The notes under the pieces are model-generated. The model was not told where the DNA came from, did no database searches, and was given only the letters and a program-made list of their open reading frames with translations. This document shows, in pieces, positions 1 to 6,214 of a stretch of 13,216 nucleotides of DNA. Positions within the stretch are counted from its first letter, which is position 1. Every line of letters begins with the position of its first letter. Both the position numbers and the translations under genes were made by a program. Origin of the DNA: CAJGCS01 sp045589955 (GTDB lineage: Bacteria; Bacillota_I; Bacilli_A; ML615J-28; CAG-313); contig JAZNQD010000072.1 of the NCBI GenBank assembly GCA_045589955.1, positions 1 through 13,216 of the forward strand, in the 5' to 3' direction.

Positions 1-913
1 TGCCAAACAATATATCTATAAGAATGTTGAATATACTGTCAAAACCTCCTCCATAAAGAATACATTCTTGAAAAATAAATTTTATCATAAGTCTCTTATT
101 TTCTTTTTCAAGTTTCTTTAATTTGTTTGATTTTTTAATAAACATTTTATAATTACTTTCTCTCAAAAATCCTTCGTACTCCTCATATTCTAGACAATTT
201 GTTTTTAGATTATAATATGAAACAATCTTATCATTTTTATAATTTGTATGTAAAACAATATAGTTTTTATAAACTTCATATTTAAATTCAAATCGAGTAT
301 CTATATAATTAAGTGAACCCAAGGCCCATTCTAAATCATTAATAATCACGCTTTTTGGGTAAATAATATGGTTATTTACATGTGCCGGAATTATAGATAC
401 AGGATGTGAATAAAATTGCGTGAAATTATTATCTACATAATGTGTCACAGTCATCTCCTTATTATAACTACTATAACATGTCGTACCAGTAAAAACAATA
501 CCATTATAGAACTTATTATGGAGAGATAAAACACCATTTGGATATTCTTTACTATAATAATCATCTTTTATAAAATAATGATCTTTATATGATATATTTT
601 TATATTTAATTTTTGAAATACAAATTTGTTCCTTTAAACCATATTTTATAAGTCCTTCAGCTTTTACACCCTCATCGTTTTCATAATAATATTCATAACA
701 TCCATCATTAGTTTCACTTTTAACATGAAAATACCCTAATGGCTGTAAATAATTATAATAATCATTATAATCTTTGGTATTTCTATCAAAATAGAAATTT
801 TTTTCATCAAGTTTTTTACCAAGATTTATTGGTTGATGATACTTTATTGGTTTACAACTACTTAAAGATAAAGTGATAAAAATTAATAAGATTAATGTTA
901 TTATTTTTTTCAT
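1..913 (-). CDS. Putative lipoprotein, 3' end cut by window edge
   Basis: The frame starts at an ATG at 911-913 and stays open for 304 codons to base 1, so the C-terminus lies outside the window. A good Shine-Dalgarno (AAAGGAGAAA) sits just upstream and directly follows the stop codon of the hydrolase gene, which suggests co-transcription. The N-terminus is a lipoprotein signal peptide: MKK, a hydrophobic run, then lipobox LSSC with Cys20. The mature protein is rich in Tyr, Asn and Lys, consistent with a protein anchored on the outer face of the membrane. It is a paralogue of the lipoprotein at 1747-2598: both have IKY-x-x-P-x-x-LGK just after the lipid-modified Cys (residues 23-33), and CYEYYYE (72-78) matches CYSYYYE there. 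I do not recognise the family. Lipoprotein status is well supported; function is unknown. Confidence 0.8.
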   Translation of the reverse strand, partial: MKKIITLILLIFITLSLSSCKPIKYHQPINLGKKLDEKNFYFDRNTKDYNDYYNYLQPLGYFHVKSETNDGCYEYYYENDEGVKAEGLIKYGLKEQICISKIKYKNISYKDHYFIKDDYYSKEYPNGVLSLHNKFYNGIVFTGTTCYSSYNKEMTVTHYVDNNFTQFYSHPVSIIPAHVNNHIIYPKSVIINDLEWALGSLNYIDTRFEFKYEVYKNYIVLHTNYKNDKIVSYYNLKTNCLEYEEYEGFLRESNYKMFIKKSNKLKKLEKENKRLMIKFIFQECILYGGGFDSIFNILIDILFG

Positions 914-924
914 ATTTTCTCCTT

Positions 925-1689
925 TTAATTATGAGGTCCCATCATTCCTTCTTGATAAATAAAATCACTAATTAAAGATGAAGTATATAGTATTTGTTCC
1001 TTTGGTGAAATCGTAGGTGTTCCATCACCTTTTTGATTTCCATACATTCCAAAATAAGCATGACATCCTCCACCAATTTCAAATTCATATAAATTAGGAG
1101 TTAGGTTATGAACATTTTTCTCATATTTATCAATTGATAATACATGATCTTCTGATGCTTTAATGGAAAGTACGCGAATGTTTTTATTTGTTATATTTGT
1201 TGTTGAATAAGATGCAAGTAAAACCAAGCCAATAAATTTATCAGAATGTTCTTCTAAATACATTGATGCGACAGTTCCACCTAAGGAATGTCCACCAATA
1301 TGCCAAGATTCAACATTTGGAAAATATCCAAATACCTCATCTGCCCTATTAACATCTAGAATAGCAAGGTTAAATGGCATTTTAACTAAAACACATAAAA
1401 TACCTTTTGATGCTAGATCATACATTAATGGTTCATAAGCAGTGCTTTCTACTTTACCACCAGGATAAAAGACAAAGCCATGTTCATAAGTATCAGGAAT
1501 AAAAGCTGTTAAATTCTTATCGAGTTCTTTTCTTTCAATATCATAATCTTTAACAAAGACTTCGATTGCCTCTTCATCCGCATGATAATAATCTGATACG
1601 TAGATTACCGGAATTGAAACAAACAGTAGAATAAAAAATAATGGTATTGTTGTTCCTAATATGATAGCTAATTTTTTCTTCTTGTTCAT
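925..1689 (-). CDS. Membrane-anchored alpha/beta hydrolase
   Basis: A 254-residue protein of the alpha/beta hydrolase family (PF12695-like). Residues 1-7 are basic and residues 8-31 form one hydrophobic segment, so it is probably anchored with its catalytic domain outside the cell. FYPGGKV (74-80) is the oxyanion-loop motif typical of this subfamily. VKMPFNLAIL (102-111) and GHSLGG (133-138, nucleophile Ser135) follow the family pattern. Asp181 (ASEDH) and His210 (GGCHAYFG) are the likely rest of the triad. Substrate is unknown; the family contains esterases and lipases. The ATG has GAGGATG as ribosome binding site. It lies 57 bases downstream of one lipoprotein gene and 11 bases upstream of a paralogous one, so the three are probably one transcript. 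The fold is certain, the specific reaction is not. Confidence 0.88.
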   Translation of the reverse strand: MNKKKKLAIILGTTIPLFFILLFVSIPVIYVSDYYHADEEAIEVFVKDYDIERKELDKNLTAFIPDTYEHGFVFYPGGKVESTAYEPLMYDLASKGILCVLVKMPFNLAILDVNRADEVFGYFPNVESWHIGGHSLGGTVASMYLEEHSDKFIGLVLLASYSTTNITNKNIRVLSIKASEDHVLSIDKYEKNVHNLTPNLYEFEIGGGCHAYFGMYGNQKGDGTPTISPKEQILYTSSLISDFIYQEGMMGPHN

Positions 1690-1746
1690 AATATCATCCT
1701 CTTTTATATTCTATGTGTTGTTTAATATCTTTGTTATAAAGAGTTG

Positions 1747-2598
1747 TTATTCTTCTTTAATTACTTGATAATTAAATAAATCGATTTGTTTTTCATATCT
1801 TGAGATAAGTTTTTCATGTTCATCTAAAAGTGATGAATACTTATCTGTTTTCTTTAAAATCATTGTTAGATTTTCGCCAACTCTTTTTTCATATACTAAT
1901 TCATTAGTTTCATTATCAATTAAAATAACAACTTGGTCAAACAATTCAAAAATTTCTAATCCACTAATTATTATCTTTGTATATTTTTCATATCTTTCTT
2001 CTGTAAAACTAATCGAAGAATCTTCTTCTTTTGCTTTATTATAATACCAATAAAATCTTTGATAAAAAATGGTTTGAAATGGTTTCACATAATATGGAAC
2101 ATGAAACCAATCTATTTCTTCTATACTTTGATTATTACAAAAAGGAGAATAATATTCTTCGATATTTACGTTATTTTTTTGAAAACCTGAATATAGTACT
2201 CCTAAAACGCTTATAGCTCGATAGTTCAAATAAACTTCGTCTCTAGGATCATTGTAATAATAGTAATGAAATTTAGTAGGTAGAAACTTTGATTTAATAT
2301 TTGCAATTAAGATTGTTGGATCATATGAAATATATCCATCTAAAATAAGTTTACCTTTTTCAAAGGCATTAGTTGTTTCATAGTAATATGAATAACAGTT
2401 TGCATTATCACAAGGTGGAACTAGTCCTAAGAGGATAGGGTCACGAGCATCTTTGTCTTCTAAATTTTTATCAACGATAGTTGTTTTAGAAGATAGTAAC
2501 TTACCTAATTTATTTGGTTCATTATATTTAATTTTAGTACAACTTGTTAACATTAATGTTAATGTAAATATCATTAATAATATTATTTTTCTTTTCAT
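1747..2598 (-). CDS. Putative lipoprotein, paralogue of the one at 1-913
   Basis: A 283-residue protein from the ATG at 2596-2598. An in-frame ATG twelve bases upstream (2608-2610) is less likely to be used, because the GGAG overlapping it is correctly spaced as Shine-Dalgarno for the downstream ATG. The N-terminus is a lipoprotein signal peptide ending in LTSC (Cys20). Residues 23-33 (IKYNEPNKLGK) and 68-74 (CYSYYYE) align with the lipoprotein at 1-913, so the two arose by duplication and now flank the hydrolase gene. The mature part is Tyr/Asn rich, with Cys63 and Cys68 near the conserved block. No enzyme motif is visible and I do not recognise a family. It is the first gene of the probable three-gene transcript. 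Confidence 0.8.
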   Translation of the reverse strand: MKRKIILLMIFTLTLMLTSCTKIKYNEPNKLGKLLSSKTTIVDKNLEDKDARDPILLGLVPPCDNANCYSYYYETTNAFEKGKLILDGYISYDPTILIANIKSKFLPTKFHYYYYNDPRDEVYLNYRAISVLGVLYSGFQKNNVNIEEYYSPFCNNQSIEEIDWFHVPYYVKPFQTIFYQRFYWYYNKAKEEDSSISFTEERYEKYTKIIISGLEIFELFDQVVILIDNETNELVYEKRVGENLTMILKKTDKYSSLLDEHEKLISRYEKQIDLFNYQVIKEE

Positions 2599-2664
2599 AA
2601 TAAGCTCCATTGTATTGATAAATATAGTTTAGAATATAAAGTTAATTAAAACAAACAAAGAATA

Positions 2665-2680
2665 AAACATGGTAATGTTT
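2665..2680 (-). terminator. Weak hairpin after the repeat-protein gene
   Basis: AAACAT (2665-2670), a GGTA loop, and ATGTTT (2675-2680) form a six-pair hairpin about 15 bases downstream of the repeat-protein stop codon. In the minus-strand RNA it is followed by a loosely U-rich stretch (UAUUCUUUGUUUG). It could end that transcript before the lipoprotein operon, but the stem is AU-rich and the tract is interrupted. Confidence 0.3.
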
Positions 2681-2694
2681 CAATCTTAATGTTA

Positions 2695-3489
2695 TTAATT
2701 ATTTTTATCTTTTATTAAATCGTATAATAATTCTGACATTTTTCGATTATTAACTTCATCCCAATAATCGCATTCATCTAAAATCACATCATCAACTTCT
2801 TTTTTATAATGAAATGCATCTTTAAGGATTTGTCTTCTAATTACTTGATCTATTTTTAAATCTAGTTTTCCAACCGCATTATAATATTTATAAACAAAAT
2901 TAACAATTGGTTTAGCATCAGATAAATCGATTATTGTACTTTTAACATCAATTTTTCTGATTCCTTTAATCATTTTAACAAATGCGGGAACATAAACTTT
3001 TATAAGTTCTTCACAAAATTCACGATTGTTTAAAATATACTCATCATTGGCATTGTTAAATAAAAAGTATACTTTAGCACTTAAATCATCATTTTCTAAA
3101 GAGGCTCCATTGTTAGGTTTATTATTAGTAGAACTTTCTTTTGTTATATTTGATTCTTTCTTAGTTTCTGTTTTAATATAAGATGAAGGTTTTACTTCTT
3201 TATTATTATTTTGCTTTTCATCTTTTGTTTTTTCTTTTAGATTACTTGTTGATCTTTCAACAAAAGAACTAAACGTTTTTGCATAAGTAATTGAATTACC
3301 ATTAATAGTATAAAGAGTTTTACCAAATAAACCTGGTTCTTTAATTTCGTTTCCTTTAATAACATAAACTGTTTTACCAAATAAGCCTGGTTCTTTAATT
3401 TCGTTTCCCTTAATAACATAAATTGTTTTGCCAAAAAAACCTGCTTCTTTGATTTCATTACCTTTAATAATTAAGTTTGTTAAATCCAT
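2695..3489 (-). CDS. Hypothetical protein with four N-terminal 18-residue repeats
   Basis: A 264-residue protein starting at the ATG at 3487-3489. An in-frame ATG at 3499-3501 has no ribosome binding site, while the AGG overlapping it is well placed for the downstream ATG. Residues 6-79 are four tandem repeats of about 18 residues, consensus VIKGNEIKEPGLFGKTVY. Alternating hydrophobic positions with G-N and G-K turns suggest beta-hairpin units, similar in style to bacterial beta-flower or WG-like repeats. Repeats 2 and 3 are almost identical and repeat 4 is diverged. Residues 80-130 are a low-complexity Lys/Ser/Thr/Asn linker. Residues 131-264 form a mainly helical C-terminal domain with no family I recognise. 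There is no signal peptide, so it is probably cytoplasmic. It has its own promoter (3517-3545). The repeat part may bind a ligand or protein partner, but that is inference. Confidence 0.8.
   Translation of the reverse strand: MDLTNLIIKGNEIKEAGFFGKTIYVIKGNEIKEPGLFGKTVYVIKGNEIKEPGLFGKTLYTINGNSITYAKTFSSFVERSTSNLKEKTKDEKQNNNKEVKPSSYIKTETKKESNITKESSTNNKPNNGASLENDDLSAKVYFLFNNANDEYILNNREFCEELIKVYVPAFVKMIKGIRKIDVKSTIIDLSDAKPIVNFVYKYYNAVGKLDLKIDQVIRRQILKDAFHYKKEVDDVILDECDYWDEVNNRKMSELLYDLIKDKNN
3300..3480 (-). repeat. In-gene tandem repeat, 54-bp unit
   Basis: The same DNA word recurs every 54 bases, for example plus-strand TACCAAATAA at 3321, its copy at 3375, and a one-base variant (TGCCAAA) at 3429. 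Each unit encodes one 18-residue repeat of the protein at 2695-3489. The two central units are nearly identical, pointing to recent duplication or homogenisation; the outer ones have diverged. Confidence 0.85.
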
Positions 3490-3516
3490 ATAAAGCCTCA
3501 TATATTAATATAATAT

Positions 3517-3545
3517 AGTATATCATAAAAAGAAGAAAAAGGCAA
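3517..3545 (-). promoter_or_regulatory. Sigma-A promoter of the repeat-protein gene
   Basis: On the minus strand TTGCCT (3540-3545) is followed after exactly 17 bases by TATACT (3517-3522). Transcription would start near 3510 and give a leader of about 20 bases before the ATG at 3489. This supports independent transcription from the ATPase gene upstream, which ends in its own terminator. Confidence 0.7.
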
Positions 3546-3550
3546 TTTAT

Positions 3551-3581
3551 GAAAAAGAAAAAACCGATTAAATAATCGGTT
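3551..3581 (-). terminator. Rho-independent terminator of the ATPase gene
   Basis: In the minus-strand RNA AACCGAUUA pairs with UAAUCGGUU (arms 3562-3570 and 3573-3581; opening one pair gives a four-base loop). A run of U interrupted only by single C residues follows. It lies about 30 bases downstream of the stop codon at 3613 and just upstream of the next promoter. The 15-base word ATTAAATAATCGGTT occurs twice in tandem (3567-3581 and 3583-3597, period 16), so an alternative hairpin with a larger loop is possible. Confidence 0.75.
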
Positions 3582-3612
3582 CATTAAATAATCGGTTTGA
3601 TTTATTCAATAT

Positions 3613-4419
3613 TTATAAAATTCGAAATGTTGTTGTATCCACCTTATAGTCAAATAAAAATTCATCAGAACCTTTTGCACTAATTACTCTTAAGTTCATT
3701 TTTTCATCTTCTTTAAAACAAAAGATAACTGAATTAATATCAGTAATATTAAAACCTGCTTCATGAATATTAAATAAATGATAATCCTTAATATTTTTAT
3801 CTTCGAGTTTATTAGAAATGTTACTTGTAACAAAAACCGGAATATCAAAGTTGCTTGCAATTTCTTTTATTTTGGTACTTTGGTTATGTAAATTTTTATT
3901 AAAGCCCGCTTCTAAATCTTGAGGAACTTTTAGATTTTGAAACTGATCAATAAAAACAATATCTGGATTTTCTTCTTCTACGAGTTCCTTAATCTTTTCT
4001 AAATCATTACAAGTGCATAAACGAAGGTTTTTATTTTCTAAAAAGATTTGAGATTGATTAATTCTTTCTTTTTCTTCAATTGTTAAAGAATCTAATTCTT
4101 TAAAGTGAATATCTTGTAAAGGAATGTTAGTATCAAAAGATACTAACTTTTTTATAAATGAATCCAAACTTTCAGTTAAGCAAATATATAAAATCTTTAA
4201 ATGATTGTTTTTAATAATATTATATACAATATTATTAATTAAACAACCTTTACCTTTGGTTGGACGGCTTGCAACTACGTATACTTCACCTTTATTTATT
4301 CCATTTATGCCAGAATCAATTTCCTTATAACTAGTTGATAAGGTTTTAATTTCTTTAGAACTTTCAAATACTTCTTCAACACTAAAAATATAATTTGTTT
4401 TATTATCTAAATTCATCAT
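3613..4419 (-). CDS. DnaB-helicase-like RecA-fold ATPase, degenerate
   Basis: A 268-residue protein resembling only the C-terminal RecA-fold domain of replicative DnaB helicases; the N-terminal primase-interacting domain is missing. The start of the fold is recognisable in IDSGINGINKGEVYVVASRPT (residues 34-54). The Walker A has GKG (56-58) where DnaB has GKT or GKS, but Lys57 is kept. CLTES (80-84) supplies Glu83 at the H1a catalytic position. VFIDQFQNL (155-163) is Walker B with Asp158. The DnaB H3 Gln is replaced (VTSNIS, 197-202). The KxRxG arginine-finger region reads AKGSDEF (248-254) with no Arg. This suggests weak or altered ATPase activity, or a structural role. A tandem ATG start (4414-4419) follows AAAGGAG, and the gene lies 11 bases after the small gene at 4431, so the two share a transcript. 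It is not the housekeeping DnaB. Confidence 0.75.
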   Translation of the reverse strand: MMNLDNKTNYIFSVEEVFESSKEIKTLSTSYKEIDSGINGINKGEVYVVASRPTKGKGCLINNIVYNIIKNNHLKILYICLTESLDSFIKKLVSFDTNIPLQDIHFKELDSLTIEEKERINQSQIFLENKNLRLCTCNDLEKIKELVEEENPDIVFIDQFQNLKVPQDLEAGFNKNLHNQSTKIKEIASNFDIPVFVTSNISNKLEDKNIKDYHLFNIHEAGFNITDINSVIFCFKEDEKMNLRVISAKGSDEFLFDYKVDTTTFRIL

Positions 4420-4430
4420 TTTCTCCTTTT

Positions 4431-4751
4431 TTATTTATTTTTAAACATATTAATTATTACAGAAATTATCCGAATAAAGCTTTCATCTTTCATATCTTCC
4501 CAAAAGGATTCTAGTTTTGTCTTTTCAACTTCTAGTTTTTTTACTAATAACCAGTTAACAAGAACTTCATTTAGAACGTATTTTGAATCAATTTGTAAAT
4601 CTTTAGCACATTCTTTATAATATAGGCTTGTTAAAGATAAATATTTACAAAATTCTTTATAAGTTATTTTTTTGTTAAATTTATCAAAATTTCTTTCTAA
4701 GTATTTTTGTTTTTCAGCCCAAGTTGGCTCGTATTCAGCATAACCAATCAT
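4431..4751 (-). CDS. Hypothetical protein, 3' part of a nonsense-interrupted gene
   Basis: This is an open frame of 106 codons from the ATG at 4751. The same frame continues upstream without a shift to an ATG at 4862 that has a much better ribosome binding site, broken only by one TAA at 4818-4820. The intact ancestor was therefore probably a 143-residue protein. The ATG at 4751 has only a weak AGG six bases upstream, so re-initiation may be inefficient. The protein is helical, charged and soluble, with Trp11, Trp68 and Trp84 and no motif I recognise. It lies 49 bases downstream of the XRE regulator and 11 bases before the DnaB-like ATPase, with which it probably functions or functioned. Either it is a decaying gene or the TAA separates a short leader from a shorter product. 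Confidence 0.6.
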   Translation of the reverse strand: MIGYAEYEPTWAEKQKYLERNFDKFNKKITYKEFCKYLSLTSLYYKECAKDLQIDSKYVLNEVLVNWLLVKKLEVEKTKLESFWEDMKDESFIRIISVIINMFKNK

Positions 4752-4817
4752 AAACCTACATTCGATACGACCTTGATTTGCGCCTTCATGTAATAATTCT
4801 TTAATTTTCGTAATGTC

Positions 4818-4862
4818 TTATGTTTTTAAACATTCTTCTATTTCTTGGATATAATTTTTCAT
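4818..4862 (-). pseudogene. 5' end of the interrupted gene (14 codons, then TAA)
   Basis: The ATG at 4860-4862 is preceded by AAGGAG at ideal spacing. It encodes MKNYIQEIEECLKT and stops at the TAA at 4818-4820. Beyond the stop, the frame reads DITKIKELLHEGANQGRIEC straight into the 106-codon reading frame at 4751 (the two ATGs are 111 bases, 37 codons, apart). One base change, such as CAA, GAA or AAA to TAA, would explain it. A sequencing error or a deliberate short upstream reading frame are alternatives. A -10-like TATACT lies at 4881-4886, but I see no convincing -35. Confidence 0.55.
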
Positions 4863-4911
4863 ATTGACTCCTTATAAACTAGTATAAGTTTATTATATAA
4901 AATAATTTGTA

Positions 4912-5145
4912 TTATTTATACCCCACAAAAGACACTTTGTATAAAAAAACAAGGTCATCTAAACTGATGCCTTGTTTTTTACATAACCTTAGAATCTTAA
5001 GGATATTAGTCCCATCAGGGATTACATCCTCATGTTCCCAACGATAGATATATTTAGTATCTACGTCTAACTCTCTTGCAAATTCTTTAACTGTCATTCC
5101 TAAACGGAATCTTACATTTCTTACGAATTCATGATCTTTATTCAT
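4912..5145 (-). CDS. XRE-family helix-turn-helix regulator
   Basis: A 77-residue protein starting at the ATG at 5143-5145, which has an excellent AAAGGAGG. An in-frame ATG at 5169 would add eight residues but lies inside the hairpin upstream and lacks a binding site. Nearly the whole protein is one Cro/C1-type HTH: LGMTVKEFARELDVDTKYIYRWE (residues 15-37) covers helices 2 and 3, and LDDLVFLY closes the fold. There is no extra ligand or dimerisation domain, so it is probably a small autoregulating repressor. It has its own strong promoter (5197-5225) with inverted repeats over the -35. It lies downstream of an HELGH protease, which recalls ImmR/ImmA pairs of integrative elements in which a zincin cleaves an XRE repressor. 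That functional link is inference, and here the protease gene is upstream with another gene in between. Confidence 0.88.
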   Translation of the reverse strand: MNKDHEFVRNVRFRLGMTVKEFARELDVDTKYIYRWEHEDVIPDGTNILKILRLCKKQGISLDDLVFLYKVSFVGYK

Positions 5146-5150
5146 ATTTC

Positions 5151-5181
5151 CTCCTTTGGCTAAAGCCAAATAATTAAGGAG
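5151..5181 (-). promoter_or_regulatory. Leader hairpin that can mask the XRE ribosome binding site
   Basis: The minus-strand leader contains TTTGGCTTTAGCCAAA (5155-5170), a perfect inverted repeat able to form a six-pair stem with a UUUA loop. It ends directly in the AAAGGAG Shine-Dalgarno (5151-5157). Just upstream, CUCCUU (5176-5181) is complementary to AAGGAG (5151-5156). The leader could therefore pair with its own ribosome binding site, stacking on the internal hairpin. The DNA palindrome might instead be a protein-binding site. Confidence 0.45.
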
Positions 5182-5196
5182 TGGTTATGTAAAGAT

Positions 5197-5225
5197 ATTA
5201 TATCATAAGATTTATTTTTTGACAA
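5197..5225 (-). promoter_or_regulatory. Sigma-A promoter of the XRE gene
   Basis: TTGTCA (5220-5225) and TATAAT (5197-5202) are separated by exactly 17 bases on the minus strand. Transcription would start near 5190, leaving a leader of about 45 bases. The gene therefore need not rely on read-through from the protease operon. Confidence 0.78.
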
Positions 5226-5242
5226 ATAAATCCTATTTATTT
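5209..5242. promoter_or_regulatory. Candidate operator with three ATTTATTT half-sites
   Basis: GATTTATTT (5209-5217) and AAATAAATC (5224-5232) form a perfect nine-base inverted repeat with a six-base spacer. It is centred on the -35 element of the XRE promoter. A third half-site ATTTATTT (5235-5242) makes a second, overlapping inverted repeat with the middle arm. Its position suits repression, perhaps autoregulation by the XRE protein. AT-richness raises the chance level, so this is a moderate call. Confidence 0.5.
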
Positions 5243-5244
5243 AA

Positions 5245-6213
5245 TTACAATAATAATTCCTTGATTCTTTTGTAATTATTAATTAAGTTGTTAAAATCAT
5301 ATTCAAGTTTTTCATTCTTTACTTCATTTACTAAAAACTTGATAACATCTTCATTGATTTTGTTTATTTCATTGTTTATTACAAATGCTATCATATTAAA
5401 AATGATATAGTTTTCAATTAAACAAACAGGTTCATTAGAGTTATTAATTTCTATACTTAAATTCTTTAATGCAAATTTTAAATTTTCTTTCAATGGTTTT
5501 TCAAGATTAACTTTTGTTTCATCGTTTTTTAAGTAGTTAATCATTAGTTCATATATTTGTTTTGTTTCGTCTTTTCTAAAACTTACTTGATTTTCAAGAA
5601 AGTGGATAAAGATTCCTTTACCTATATTCTTTCTTTTTCTTTCTAATATTTTGATTCTTTCTGTTTCTTGTTCTTCGCTTGTTAGTTTGTTTTTTAACAA
5701 ATATAGTTTTTTAGTATTGTTAACTATTACTGAATGATATTTATTATAAAGATTATCATTATGATAAAAATACACATCAATTCCTTTAATATCAATAACA
5801 TCTTTATCTAACTCTTCTAGATCTTTATCTAATAGTTTAAATAAAAGAGCAATAATCTCTGTATCAAGTAATAATTTATTTACCTTAAAATAACAAGTTT
5901 TAATTTTTTGTTCATCTTCCCCAACCACAAGACCATCATCTCTTGTTAGATTTATTGATTTGATATTGTACTTATAATCCTCATATAAAAATATTTTCTT
6001 AGCCTTTTTGTTTTCAACATTTCCATAGATTGATAATGATTCATCTTTATAGATCATTTTTTGTTTTTCTTGATTAATCGATTCAAGAGATTCTTTGGTA
6101 TATTCTTGATAAACTTTTTTCCATTTGTTCTTTTCATCTGTTGATGATTCAAGAACATGTTTTCTTAAGTGTTGTTCTAAACTTTTTTCAGTAATCCATT
6201 CTCTTTTAATCAT
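5245..6213 (-). CDS. Hypothetical 322-aa protein paired with the zinc protease
   Basis: A 322-residue soluble protein that I cannot assign to a family. The start follows AAAGGA, and only one base separates it from the stop of the zinc-protease gene, so the two are almost certainly translated from one message. Residues 1-60 are charged and helical. Residues 65-175 look like a mixed alpha/beta domain containing IKGIDVYFYHNDN and repeated Tyr/Ile strands. Residues 180-322 are helical, starting with a strongly charged segment (EEQETERIKILERKRKN). There is no signal peptide, membrane segment or obvious catalytic motif. Tight coupling suggests a substrate, cofactor or inhibitor of the protease. It ends about 20 bases upstream of the XRE promoter. 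Confidence 0.8.
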   Translation of the reverse strand: MIKREWITEKSLEQHLRKHVLESSTDEKNKWKKVYQEYTKESLESINQEKQKMIYKDESLSIYGNVENKKAKKIFLYEDYKYNIKSINLTRDDGLVVGEDEQKIKTCYFKVNKLLLDTEIIALLFKLLDKDLEELDKDVIDIKGIDVYFYHNDNLYNKYHSVIVNNTKKLYLLKNKLTSEEQETERIKILERKRKNIGKGIFIHFLENQVSFRKDETKQIYELMINYLKNDETKVNLEKPLKENLKFALKNLSIEINNSNEPVCLIENYIIFNMIAFVINNEINKINEDVIKFLVNEVKNEKLEYDFNNLINNYKRIKELLL

Positions 6214-6214
6214 A

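Noticed and set aside
3237..3458. A 73-codon minus-strand frame over the tandem repeats
   Set aside because: It overlaps the repeat-protein gene in another frame and is open only because the repeat unit is a multiple of three.
3300..3480. CRISPR-like array
   Set aside because: The 54-bp units are contiguous, with no spacers, and are in-frame coding repeats.
4818..4820. Possible reassigned stop codon
   Set aside because: TAA is the stop of every complete gene here, so sense reading of TAA is not credible. TGG encodes Trp throughout and no TGA needs to be read as Trp.
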